The position numbers were made by a program, and so were the translations under genes. From positions 1,612,001-1,676,000 of the forward strand of contig JAJFFV010000005.1 of assembly GCA_021776475.1 (NCBI GenBank): a DNA stretch of 64,000 nucleotides, written 5' to 3'. Each line of letters begins with the position of its first letter. Position 1 is the first letter of the stretch. Below, in pieces: positions 25,556 through 33,876 of this stretch. Source of the stretch: Parvularculaceae bacterium (GTDB lineage Bacteria; Pseudomonadota; Alphaproteobacteria; Caulobacterales; Parvularculaceae). Under the pieces are notes generated by a model. It was not told where the DNA came from, made no database searches, and worked only from the letters and a program-made list of their open reading frames with translations.

Positions 25556-26308
25556 ATGTCAAAGCGAACGCTTTACATCCTCGCCGCTGTGTTTTTGTTT
25601 CTGTTGTTCACGCTGGCCAATCTTCCTTTGTCAACGGTCCTGAAGTGGAGCGGTGCGGAAGAGCGGGGGTTGCGTTGGCGAGACGTTGCCGGCACCGTTT
25701 GGTATGGCGCCCTCACAGAAGCAACATACAAAAATTATCCAGTGGGCACAGTCAGGGTCAAGACATTCTTCTTACCGTTACTTATAGGACGCGCTTCTGC
25801 TATCATATCTGTAACCGGCCCGGCGCTAGCCGCCAAAGGCCAAGTCTCCGCCAGTTTCCGTGAACAGTTCAGCATAAAAAAAACGGCTCTGGTCCTTGAT
25901 CTTGGCCAATACAACATCCGTGATGCGTTTGATGCGCCGATGTCCGGCGTGCTGCGCCTCGATATTAACCGGCTTGATCTGGTTGGTCGCGCCTGTCGGC
26001 ACGGCGATTTCGAATTATGGACTGACAGTTTGGTCATGACCGCACGGCAGTATGGTGGTGTAGGTTTTCCGTTGCAGGGGCAGGGGCATTGTGATGATGG
26101 CGATATTGTCCTTCCCGTCAACGGCACGGGCGCCAGTGAACAGGTTGATCTGCAAGTCATTCTCAGTGGTAATCTCGATTATCGCGCGGAGGCTCGGGTG
26201 CGTTCCAACACGCCTAGCCTTATTGCTGCGTTGCGGCTAAACGGTTTTGACTCAAAGGGGGATCAGTTGGTAATGATTCAACGGGGCAATTTGTTGACAA
26301 CCCCGTGA
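25556..26308 (+). CDS. gspN: Type II secretion protein GspN
   Basis: This 250-residue protein has an N-terminal membrane helix (residues ~7-23) and an otherwise beta-rich periplasmic domain. WSGAEERGLRWRDVAGTVWYG near residues 37-57 is the recognisable GspN opening. GspN is present in only some type II systems and its role is not settled. It follows gspM after five bases and is in the same transcript. Confidence 0.87.
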   Translation: MSKRTLYILAAVFLFLLFTLANLPLSTVLKWSGAEERGLRWRDVAGTVWYGALTEATYKNYPVGTVRVKTFFLPLLIGRASAIISVTGPALAAKGQVSASFREQFSIKKTALVLDLGQYNIRDAFDAPMSGVLRLDINRLDLVGRACRHGDFELWTDSLVMTARQYGGVGFPLQGQGHCDDGDIVLPVNGTGASEQVDLQVILSGNLDYRAEARVRSNTPSLIAALRLNGFDSKGDQLVMIQRGNLLTTP

Positions 26309-26326
26309 GATAGTGGAGCATTTAAC

Positions 26327-26848
26327 ATGTCGATAAAGACCTGGCTCACTACGATCCTTGTTGGTCTGGCACTGGCGTCTTGTACGTCCCTGCAGGACTT
26401 AACCTCTCGTAAAGCGACCGAGGCGGCCGAGCGCCGCGCGCCGCGCGTAGCCCAGATAGAAACAGAAGCGCCCGACATTCAGGCTCTTGATCAAAACAAT
26501 ATCCCAGCAGGAAAGTGTGGGATGCTACTCTGGACACTCGAAGCAGGCAATCCAGTCATGATTTTTCGAGCGGTACAAAATGAGGGTGCAGAAATGATCA
26601 TAGAAAATGTGCCCACGCAACTGACCTTGGTAAGGCAAGCTGGCGAGAGCCGGTACGGGATTGCAAGCGAGCAGGAATACCAAACCATTGCTACTGGCGC
26701 AGAGTTTGTGACGGCGGGCATCAACACGACTTTCGGTCTGTCATTTGAAGGCGGTGTTTATGTCGAAAAAGGATCCATTACACTGGCCAACGAGCTGGGT
26801 TGGGAGCATATACTTCCGGTTGCAGGATTGGCAGGATGCCGCTCATGA
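26327..26848 (+). CDS. Lipoprotein at the end of the gsp operon
   Basis: This 173-residue protein has a lipoprotein signal ending LASC (Cys19). The mature N-terminus is rich in Arg, Ala and Glu and probably flexible. The rest is predicted beta-rich, with one Cys in GKCGMLLWT and another near the end. The 18-base gap to gspN argues for cotranscription with the secretion genes. Its place suggests a pilotin or accessory role for the secretin, but it is longer than GspS and shows no resemblance that I can recognise. An alternative is a secreted substrate. Confidence 0.65.
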   Translation: MSIKTWLTTILVGLALASCTSLQDLTSRKATEAAERRAPRVAQIETEAPDIQALDQNNIPAGKCGMLLWTLEAGNPVMIFRAVQNEGAEMIIENVPTQLTLVRQAGESRYGIASEQEYQTIATGAEFVTAGINTTFGLSFEGGVYVEKGSITLANELGWEHILPVAGLAGCRS

Positions 26849-26982
26849 GGGAATTTTATTCAGCAATCAAAGTGTTATAATGTTCAGGCAAAGTACCTGG
26901 ATAATATAACTTAACGCTTGATATTACTGACTTTTTTCTGACCTTTTACTTGTGCAGAACGTCAGTTACAAACTATCTTATA

Positions 26983-27014
26983 GGTTGAGTAATCGGTTGA
27001 GTAACCGGTTGGGA
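26983..27014. repeat. 12-base tandem repeat upstream of the cation exporter gene
   Basis: GGTTGAGTAATC is followed directly by GGTTGAGTAACC and then GGTTG, so the unit is repeated two and a half times. The second junction creates the palindrome AACCGGTT. It ends 31 bases before the exporter start. A metal-responsive regulator could bind here, or it may affect promoter activity by copy number; both are inference. Confidence 0.55.
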
Positions 27015-27045
27015 GATCCTGAAAGCTGAGAAAGACAGCCTTGAT

Positions 27046-28056
27046 ATGAGCCACGCCCACTCACATCAACACGATCATGACTGCGCGCACGGTGTTGCCG
27101 ACCGACGGCGCTTGTTAATCGCGTTCGTCATCATAACGATCTTTATGGTTGTTGAAATCTTCGGTGGGCTAATTTCTGGTTCATTGGCGCTGCTTGCAGA
27201 CGCAGGTCACATGGCTGCCGATGCCGGTGCATTATTTCTAGCGCTGATGGCTAAGTGGTTTGCCGACCGTAAACCGGACGATAAATTTCCTTTCGGCCTT
27301 CAGCGGGCGCAAGTCCTGGCCGGCTTCCTGAACGGTCTCGGTCTGATCATTCTTGTTGTCTGGCTGGCATGGGAATCTGTCAAAAGATTCATGGACCCAA
27401 GTGAGATTCTGGCTGGCTATATGCTGGCGGTCGCCGTCGCGGGCTTGGCGGCCAATATTGTTGCATTCTGGGTCCTCCATCAGGGGAATATGAAGGATCT
27501 GAATATGCGGGGGGCGATGCTACATGTTGTCGGTGACATTTTTGGGTCAGCAGCAGCAATCGTCTCAGCTATTGTGATTTGGTTCACCGGTTTCGTGGCG
27601 GTTGATGCGATCCTGACGCTTCTGGTTTGCGGGTTGATATTACGCTCGGCATTTCCGTTGCTCAACGAAGCTGCCCGGGTCCTCTTGCAAGGGGCACCAC
27701 AGGATTTCAAATCAGACGAAATGATAACGGTGCTGAAGTCAAAAGTTCCGGGCATCAACGATATCCATGATCTGCAGCTGTGGATGCTAACACCTGAAGA
27801 GCCCAGGCTGGCGATGCACATTAAAGTTGATGGCCCCAACAAAGCGCAAACCGTTCTGCAGGGGGTGAAGCTTGTTTTGGCGGATGATTATCAAATCAAC
27901 TACTCGACTATTCAAATTGAATGTCCGGATTGTCCAGACAAGAATATTTTTCATGATGATCCTCAAAAAGAAGACAATGACGAGGCGTCGGTGAACGGCG
28001 TTGACGGTCATTTCAAGGAACGGGTCAGGGCCGCGACTAAGGTTTTTCTATCGTAA
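27046..28056 (+). CDS. CDF-family zinc/cobalt/cadmium cation exporter (CzcD/ZitB type)
   Basis: This 336-residue cation diffusion facilitator has six membrane helices. A His-rich cytoplasmic N-terminus starts MSHAHSHQHDHDCAHG. The transport-site motifs are LLADAGHMAADA in helix 2 and HVVGDIFGS in helix 5, which gives a HxxxD / HxxxD zinc site. A C-terminal regulatory domain (residues ~220-300) ends with CPDCPDKNIFHDD, which adds Cys and His ligands. It exports zinc or related divalent metals against protons. Monocistronic, preceded by a tandem repeat. Confidence 0.93.
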   Translation: MSHAHSHQHDHDCAHGVADRRRLLIAFVIITIFMVVEIFGGLISGSLALLADAGHMAADAGALFLALMAKWFADRKPDDKFPFGLQRAQVLAGFLNGLGLIILVVWLAWESVKRFMDPSEILAGYMLAVAVAGLAANIVAFWVLHQGNMKDLNMRGAMLHVVGDIFGSAAAIVSAIVIWFTGFVAVDAILTLLVCGLILRSAFPLLNEAARVLLQGAPQDFKSDEMITVLKSKVPGINDIHDLQLWMLTPEEPRLAMHIKVDGPNKAQTVLQGVKLVLADDYQINYSTIQIECPDCPDKNIFHDDPQKEDNDEASVNGVDGHFKERVRAATKVFLS

Positions 28057-28098
28057 AACCAAAACGCGGCGCTGCATCGGAACGATGCGGTCTTGCGT

Positions 28099-29406
28099 TC
28101 AACCCTGTATCGGCACCCTGTTTTTTAAGAGCACACGTGGTTCATCTGCGATACCGTCTTGTTGGCCAATCCGTCTGAGAACGCTGATCAGCGCAATAAT
28201 CAACAAATAGCCCTCCCACATTTCCATCGAGACCGAAGCAGCGCCCACACCGAAAGCTGCAAGAGACGCCTGTGCATGGAAGGCAAAATCCGATCGCCAG
28301 CGGTCACGCGCCGCGCTCACATATTTTCTCTGTGCCCGCAACGCGGTCAAGAAGGCACCGCCCAATAGCCCCAGATAAAGAAGCAGGCCAACAAAACCAG
28401 TACCGCCAAGAATCTCAAAATAGATACTGTGCGCGGCACGCGGCGTCCGAAATAAGTCAACTTGTCGCGCGATATTCTCCTGATACGGATTACGTAGACC
28501 AGCCCCAGTGATCGGATTTTCTTTGGCGAGTTTGTAGTTGATGACCCACGCATCAACACGCCCCATGAAGCTATCATCTTCTGTTGCATTTTGTATAGTT
28601 GCCATGCGGTCAAACCATTTGTCTGGCAGGACGATTAAAGCAGTAGGTATGACCATCGCCACGACCACGATGCCGATCACAAAATTTCGCCAGGAGCGGA
28701 TCAGCACGAAACCTCCAAACATGACTAACGCCACTAGAGCGCCACGCGATTGGGTGCCCAAAACCGCTATTATGGAAAGCGCAAAAACAATCTGGACGCC
28801 CCGACGGACCATCGGGTGTGCCGCTTGCCCCTGCAGATAGAGAAAAATAGGCAAGGTGGCCGCAAGGGCAATGCCCATGTGATTATTGTCATAAAGAATG
28901 CTGTCCGGCAGGCCATAATATGTGTTCTGACCAAGTGTAAGAAGTGTGTAGGCGCCGCCCTTGGCGCCATAAAACCCCATCACAATGGCAAACAGCCATA
29001 AAAGGGCGTGAAAGCGCAGCCGGCTGGTCACCACCATCATGCACAAAAACACGAAAATCAGGATCTTGATGAAGCGATCAAAATATTCTGCCGAACTTTC
29101 TGGGTCGAGTGACTGTGTTTGCGAAAACCAGAGCCAGAAGCTAAACAGAAACAACAAAACAATCAGACCGTTCAACCGGACTTTGGCAAACTCCTTGTGA
29201 AAAAAGAACGAGACAAAAGTAACACCGGCAATGATCAGGTTAAGGGGCAACAACCCCGCTAAATAGGCTGCCTGATGCGGTGTTGCTAGGGTAAACCAGG
29301 CCCATAGCATCAGCCCGACAAATGGATAGCGCACGGTCAACATTAGACCGCCAAAAATAAATGCTATCAAGATCAGATCACGCACAAAAAGACCCAACTG
29401 TTTCAA
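28099..29406 (-). CDS. O-glycosylation ligase, exosortase-A-associated type (Wzy/O-antigen ligase family)
   Basis: This 435-residue polytopic protein has about eleven hydrophobic segments. The large periplasmic loop contains GYGLRNPYQENIARQVDL-like sequence, and the conserved H-S pair of O-antigen ligases is present as RAAHSIYFEILGG. Opening RYPFVGLMLWAWFTLATPH and YNNHMGIALA match the ligase family linked to exosortase A systems. No exosortase, glycosyltransferase or PEP-CTERM protein is in view, so it stands alone here. Its target may be a polysaccharide or a protein. Confidence 0.85.
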   Translation of the reverse strand: MKQLGLFVRDLILIAFIFGGLMLTVRYPFVGLMLWAWFTLATPHQAAYLAGLLPLNLIIAGVTFVSFFFHKEFAKVRLNGLIVLLFLFSFWLWFSQTQSLDPESSAEYFDRFIKILIFVFLCMMVVTSRLRFHALLWLFAIVMGFYGAKGGAYTLLTLGQNTYYGLPDSILYDNNHMGIALAATLPIFLYLQGQAAHPMVRRGVQIVFALSIIAVLGTQSRGALVALVMFGGFVLIRSWRNFVIGIVVVAMVIPTALIVLPDKWFDRMATIQNATEDDSFMGRVDAWVINYKLAKENPITGAGLRNPYQENIARQVDLFRTPRAAHSIYFEILGGTGFVGLLLYLGLLGGAFLTALRAQRKYVSAARDRWRSDFAFHAQASLAAFGVGAASVSMEMWEGYLLIIALISVLRRIGQQDGIADEPRVLLKNRVPIQG

Positions 29407-29772
29407 TTAAGGACAATCGACTATAGCCATGCCCGTCGCCCCTGTCCCGCCTTCGGAAAAGGACATTTTTCAATCTGATCCTTACAGATTTCGCACCAGA
29501 ATAAGAAGAATGAGCGATCGCGGCAGGATTTGAAATCCGGTGCCCCGGACTGGGCATCGAGACTGACCATTTATCGACCCCAGCGCTTGAATTTGAGTAT
29601 TCCCGTCTGCTATTTCTTCACATAGGGTGTTAAATGAACCTCACGTTTTAGGGGACACCTTCGTCGCTGATTTTGTCCTACAAAATCGCTGTGGTCCGGT
29701 GGAACATATTCCGGTGGAACATATTATGTGTGGCAGGCGCGTTAAATTAGAAAAACCGAGGATTTTTGCGAG
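29407..29772. promoter_or_regulatory. Intergenic region with tandem repeat and hairpin
   Basis: No gene is seen between the divergent ligase and deoxyribosyltransferase genes. Two structures stand out near the right end. A perfect hairpin GATTTTGT-CCT-ACAAAATC lies at 29669-29687. An exact 15-base tandem duplication, CCGGTGGAACATATT, lies at 29696-29710 and 29711-29725. Both lie 50-105 bases before the start of the downstream gene, a typical operator distance. Confidence 0.5.
29696..29725. repeat. Exact 15-base tandem duplication
   Basis: Two perfect head-to-tail copies of CCGGTGGAACATATT lie 48 bases before the deoxyribosyltransferase-like gene and 8 bases after a perfect hairpin. The two elements together may be an operator for the nucleoside-sugar cluster, or the duplication may be a recent slippage event. 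Confidence 0.6.
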
Positions 29773-30438
29773 ATGAGCGATGCACTGAGAATCTATTTCG
29801 CCGGCGATTTATTCAACCATAAAGATCTGATCGGCAACGCCCTTCTTGCGGCGAGCATCGAAAAGGAGTCAGCCGGCAAATACCAGTGTATCTTACCGCA
29901 AGATCTTGAGCAGGCCGTCAATCGCAAGGAGCATATTCGCAACCAGGACCTGAAGATGGTTATGGAGGCGGATCTTGGCTTATTTAATTTTGATGGCGCC
30001 GATCTCGACTCAGGAACGGTTGTAGAATTCATGCTTGCCAAACAACTAGACATCCCGTCGGTTGTCCTCAGGTCGGATTTTAGAAATGCTGGGGATCAGG
30101 GTGGTGACGGCGACAACTGGAATTTAATGTGTTCGTTCTATCCGCGCACAGAGGTAATAAGCGTAAACGGAATGGAGTGGTATCAACAAGTACGAAAAGG
30201 CGAGCAGCATATCAATGTCACAATCGAGAAATTGTACGCGTTGTTAGCTGCCCGTGTGATCGAGGCTCTGGATAAAGTCTGCGCTGACAAACCGCTTTCC
30301 ACTGACCCCAAACTGATGGAGCAATTATATCACTGGGCGATCAAGTTTCCTGGTGGTGGGCTTCATGATTTCATAGACGATGCAGGCTGGGTCGCCGATG
30401 TCGTTGAGAACAAGAGACGAAAAGGGTTAATGGGTTAA
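29773..30438 (+). CDS. Nucleoside 2-deoxyribosyltransferase-like protein
   Basis: This 221-residue protein is of the nucleoside deoxyribosyltransferase superfamily. The N-terminal IYFAGDLFNHKD matches the base/ribose-binding loop. GADLDSGTVVEFMLAKQLD carries the catalytic Glu of the DSGT-x-E motif. Such enzymes transfer or hydrolyse the sugar of 2'-deoxynucleosides or of nucleotides. The C-terminal ~60 residues extend beyond the usual ~150-residue core. It is 38 bases before a sugar kinase gene and faces deoC, so release of deoxyribose from deoxynucleosides is the likely role (inference). Confidence 0.85.
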   Translation: MSDALRIYFAGDLFNHKDLIGNALLAASIEKESAGKYQCILPQDLEQAVNRKEHIRNQDLKMVMEADLGLFNFDGADLDSGTVVEFMLAKQLDIPSVVLRSDFRNAGDQGGDGDNWNLMCSFYPRTEVISVNGMEWYQQVRKGEQHINVTIEKLYALLAARVIEALDKVCADKPLSTDPKLMEQLYHWAIKFPGGGLHDFIDDAGWVADVVENKRRKGLMG

Positions 30439-30476
30439 TCACCAGGTCGGGGCTGATGCCTTAGGAGGAGACGCGA

Positions 30477-31427
30477 ATGTTCGATGTTGTTGTGGTCGGC
30501 AGTTATGTACAGGATCTTGCCTTTGACACGGAAATATTTCCAGCGCCGGGCGAGACCCGCATTGGAGAATTCCGTACTGGCCCGGGTGGGAAGGGCTTCA
30601 ATCAGGCAGTTGCCTGCAATCGCCTTGGCATTGAAACGCTGTTTATCGGCGCCGTCGGTGACGATATTTTCTCGCAAGGGCTTCGCGAGTTCATAGCGTC
30701 CGAAAAGTTGCACGCAGAGTTACAAGTTTGTGAAGATTACCCAACAGGTGCAGCGTCGATTGTTGTGAACAAGGATGCGCAAAATCTGATCGTTGTGGCG
30801 CTTGGCGCCAACGATCATTTGTCCAAAGCGCATATCAAAACTTTTACCAACCAGATATCAAAGGCCAAATACGTCGTTTGTCAGGTCGAAAACAATCTGA
30901 TCGCAACTGAATTAACACTAAAGGTGGCGCGCGAGAATAAGGTTACCACAATTCTCAACCCCGCGCCGATAAATGAAGGATTAAGTTTGCAGTTAATTCA
31001 GTATGCAGACATACTTGTGCCGAATGAAACAGAGTTTGTTTTTTTGATGAACCATGTTCTAGGCCAAGACGTGCCGGACGATTTCTGGTTGGGCTCGGAT
31101 GAGCAAATCCATGCTTTTTGCCGGCAGTCGGGTGTTAAATCGGTGATCTTGACGCTCGGAGACAAGGGCTGTTTCGTGTCTCACGATGATGCGTCGACCC
31201 AGGCGAATGCATCAGCTTATTACCGGGTACCCGCAATAACCGTCGATGTGAAAGATACGACCGGTGCTGGGGATGCTTTTAACGGCGGCCTTGCCGCTGG
31301 ACTTGCACGGTTTGCCGGTGATTTTCAAAAAGCAGTCAAATACGCCAATAGGGTTGCCGGGCTATCAACAACGAAACACGGCACCGCGCCGGCGATGCCA
31401 ACTCTTGCCGAGGTTGAGGCCGGTTAA
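30477..31427 (+). CDS. Ribokinase-family sugar kinase (ribokinase or deoxyribokinase)
   Basis: This 316-residue PfkB kinase has the ribokinase motif GPGGKGFNQAVACNRLG at residues ~37-53 and the catalytic DTTGAGDAFNGGLAAGL near 258-274. The start is preceded by TAGGAGGAGA. It follows the deoxyribosyltransferase gene and converges on the aldolase/dehydrogenase operon with a 4-base overlap. The context favours phosphorylation of deoxyribose or ribose to feed DeoC, although sequence alone does not separate the two substrates. Confidence 0.88.
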   Translation: MFDVVVVGSYVQDLAFDTEIFPAPGETRIGEFRTGPGGKGFNQAVACNRLGIETLFIGAVGDDIFSQGLREFIASEKLHAELQVCEDYPTGAASIVVNKDAQNLIVVALGANDHLSKAHIKTFTNQISKAKYVVCQVENNLIATELTLKVARENKVTTILNPAPINEGLSLQLIQYADILVPNETEFVFLMNHVLGQDVPDDFWLGSDEQIHAFCRQSGVKSVILTLGDKGCFVSHDDASTQANASAYYRVPAITVDVKDTTGAGDAFNGGLAAGLARFAGDFQKAVKYANRVAGLSTTKHGTAPAMPTLAEVEAG

Positions 31428-32380
31428 TTACCTATTGGATGCCAGGTGGTCTTAACCTCTTGGGCCTGTGATATTTGATAAGGCCCGGGCTTGGCGCCCT
31501 GCCGCCGGATGATAACCCGTTTGATGTTAGCGGCCGCTTGTTCTTCAATGAGTTTGATTTCTTCTGTGTCATCGCCGTTATAGACCACAGCATTCACATC
31601 CATGTGGGACGCAAATTGCTCGACAAGCTCGGCTCGATAGCCCGTCAGAATGTTGACCACACCCGCTGGAACATCAGACGAGTGCAAGACTTCGGCCAAC
31701 GATATTGCGCTGAGCGGGGCTGATTCAGATGCAAGAGCGACGAGAGTGTTGCCACCTGCAATCAACGGCGCAACGTCCGAAATGAAGCCCAATAAACTGC
31801 TTTTTGGTGCACACAGCACGCTGATGACACCCATTGGCTCGAGGATCGAGAAATTGAAATGAGACGACGCTACGGGGTTTACCGAGCTGAAGATCTGCTG
31901 ATATTTGTCAGTCCATCCAGCATAATAAACAAGACAGTCTATTGCCGCCGTCACCTCTTTTGCAGCTGCGCTCTTGGAGGCACCCGTTGCACATAACTCG
32001 GCGGCAAATTGATCGGCGCGCCCTTCCAGCATCTCGGCAATCCGGTATAGAATTTGACCGCGCAAATATGCACTTGCGTTGGACCAGCTTAGTTGTGCTT
32101 TACGTGCGGCCAATACAGCCTCTCGAAAATCCTTGCGGCTCGCCCGGCACATATTTGCAATCATACTTCCATCGGCACCAAGAATGTTATAATAACGAGC
32201 CGACTCTGTGCGCGGAAACTTGCCGTTGATATAAAGTTTGTACGTCTTATTGACCTGAAGACGTGCCTTTTCGACTGGCGTGTCAACCGCCGGCCGCTTT
32301 ATCTTGGTCGACACAGCTTTTTTGCTGGCAGTTTTTTGTTTTGCGTTCCGCGTGGTGCGTTTTTGGTTTTTTTTGTCCAT
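31424..32380 (-). CDS. Truncated aldehyde dehydrogenase-like protein without catalytic Cys
   Basis: This 318-residue protein covers only the N-terminal NAD-binding half of the aldehyde dehydrogenase fold: YINGKFPRTES at the start, LEPMGVISVLCAPKSSL in place of the usual P-x-G-V-x-W-N-P, and a SDVPAGVVNIL-type segment. It then ends where the catalytic Cys domain should follow. The first ~42 residues are Lys/Arg-rich and low in complexity. It lies 15 bases after a complete dehydrogenase gene. The pair together resembles ALDH16, a two-domain protein with an active N-terminal and a truncated C-terminal dehydrogenase unit, split here into two genes. A decayed enzyme is the alternative, but the frame is clean. 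Confidence 0.8.
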   Translation of the reverse strand: MDKKNQKRTTRNAKQKTASKKAVSTKIKRPAVDTPVEKARLQVNKTYKLYINGKFPRTESARYYNILGADGSMIANMCRASRKDFREAVLAARKAQLSWSNASAYLRGQILYRIAEMLEGRADQFAAELCATGASKSAAAKEVTAAIDCLVYYAGWTDKYQQIFSSVNPVASSHFNFSILEPMGVISVLCAPKSSLLGFISDVAPLIAGGNTLVALASESAPLSAISLAEVLHSSDVPAGVVNILTGYRAELVEQFASHMDVNAVVYNGDDTEEIKLIEEQAAANIKRVIIRRQGAKPGPYQISQAQEVKTTWHPIGN

Positions 32381-32395
32381 TGGTGATTTTCTCGA

Positions 32396-33871
32396 TCAGT
32401 CTAAGTTCAGATAAGCCGACAAACCATGCAAGCCACCTTCTCGCCCGACACCGCTTTCTTTATAGCCGCCAAAAGGAGAGGTCGGATCAAATTTGTTGAA
32501 AGTGTTGGCCCATATTACCCCAGCTCGGATATTTTTTCCGACATTGAATATTTTAGATCCCTTGTCCGTCCAGACGCCGCCAGACAATCCATATTGCGTA
32601 TTGTTGGCCTTGCTAATCGCTTCGTCGACTGTCCGGAATGTTTGTATGGCCAGCACGGGGCCGAAAACTTCCTCGCGCACAATGCTATGCGATTGGGCCA
32701 CTTGCGTGAACAGGGTCGGAGGGCACCAAAACCCAAAATCAGGTGTTTTGGTGGTGCACTGGAACATCTCGGCGCCCTCGTTTTGACCGAGCTCGAGGTA
32801 GGAGTTGATACGCTCCAGTTGAGCAGCGGAGTTAATCGCGCCGATGTCAGTATTCTTGTCGAGCGGATCGCCGATAATCAACGTTTGCATGCGCTCCTTC
32901 AATTTCGTGACGACCTGATCAGCCACGGACTCCTGCACAAGCAATCGCGAACCAGCACAACAGACATGGCCCTGATTGAAGAAAATGGCGTTGATAATCC
33001 CTTCCACCGCTTGATCAATGGGAGCATCAGCAAAAATGATGTTTGCAGCTTTGCCACCAAGTTCAAGCGTGTATTTTTTACCCGTCCCAGCCAATGAATG
33101 CTGAATAAGCCGGCCTACATCGGTGGAGCCGGTGAACGCAATCTTATTGATATCATTGTGCTGCACGAGTGCCGAGCCAGTCGATCCGTCTCCGGTCACA
33201 ATATTGACAACGCCTTTTGGTAAGTCAGCGTCGCGGATCACTTCTGCCAGTTTGAGCGCCGTCAACGATGTCGTCTCGGCGGGCTTCAAAACAACCGTAT
33301 TGCCGCAGGCCAACGCTGGCGCAATTTTCCAAGCTGCCATCAATAACGGGAAGTTCCAGGGAATGATTTGCCCAACGACGCCAACCGGCGATGGTGATCT
33401 GCAGGGAAAGGCATAGTCCAATTTGTCAGCCCATCCCGCATGATAAAAGAAATGCGCTGCGGCGAGAGGTACATCGATGTCACGCGCTTCTCGAATAGGC
33501 TTGCCACCATCTAATGATTCAATAATGGCGAATTCTCTCGAGCGTTCCTGAATAATTCGTGCGATGCGAAAGATATATTTTCCCCGCTCCGCAGGGCGCA
33601 TTTTGGACCACACATTTTCATATGCGCCTCGTGCGACTTTGACAGCGTTGTTCACATCATCGGCATTAGCGGCCGCAACGCGCGACAGAACCTTTTCGGT
33701 TGCGGGATTAATTGTGTTAAAATATTCACCCGATTTTGGCGCAACAAACTTTCCGCCAATGAACAAGCCGTACTGTTCATCGATCCTGGCATGGTCTGCG
33801 CTTTCCGGCGCCGGTGAATATTCCCACCTGGTATCGTAATTTAGTTTGTGGGCAGGTTCGCCTGTGCTCAT
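32396..33871 (-). CDS. Aldehyde dehydrogenase, complete
   Basis: This 491-residue NAD(P)-dependent aldehyde dehydrogenase is of normal length. The catalytic Cys is in FNQGHVCCAGSRL, the general base Glu is in LELGGKAANII, and the cofactor motif is GQIIPWNFPLLMAAWK followed by FTGSTDVG. It starts five bases after deoC. DeoC makes acetaldehyde, so oxidation of acetaldehyde to acetate is the likely role in this operon (inference from context). Confidence 0.95.
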   Translation of the reverse strand: MSTGEPAHKLNYDTRWEYSPAPESADHARIDEQYGLFIGGKFVAPKSGEYFNTINPATEKVLSRVAAANADDVNNAVKVARGAYENVWSKMRPAERGKYIFRIARIIQERSREFAIIESLDGGKPIREARDIDVPLAAAHFFYHAGWADKLDYAFPCRSPSPVGVVGQIIPWNFPLLMAAWKIAPALACGNTVVLKPAETTSLTALKLAEVIRDADLPKGVVNIVTGDGSTGSALVQHNDINKIAFTGSTDVGRLIQHSLAGTGKKYTLELGGKAANIIFADAPIDQAVEGIINAIFFNQGHVCCAGSRLLVQESVADQVVTKLKERMQTLIIGDPLDKNTDIGAINSAAQLERINSYLELGQNEGAEMFQCTTKTPDFGFWCPPTLFTQVAQSHSIVREEVFGPVLAIQTFRTVDEAISKANNTQYGLSGGVWTDKGSKIFNVGKNIRAGVIWANTFNKFDPTSPFGGYKESGVGREGGLHGLSAYLNLD

Positions 33872-33876
33872 TAGAT

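Noticed and set aside
31424-32380. A frameshifted remainder of a full dehydrogenase gene
   Set aside because: The frame is clean from a good start to a stop at the end of the fold half, and no catalytic-domain sequence follows in another frame because the convergent kinase gene occupies that DNA.
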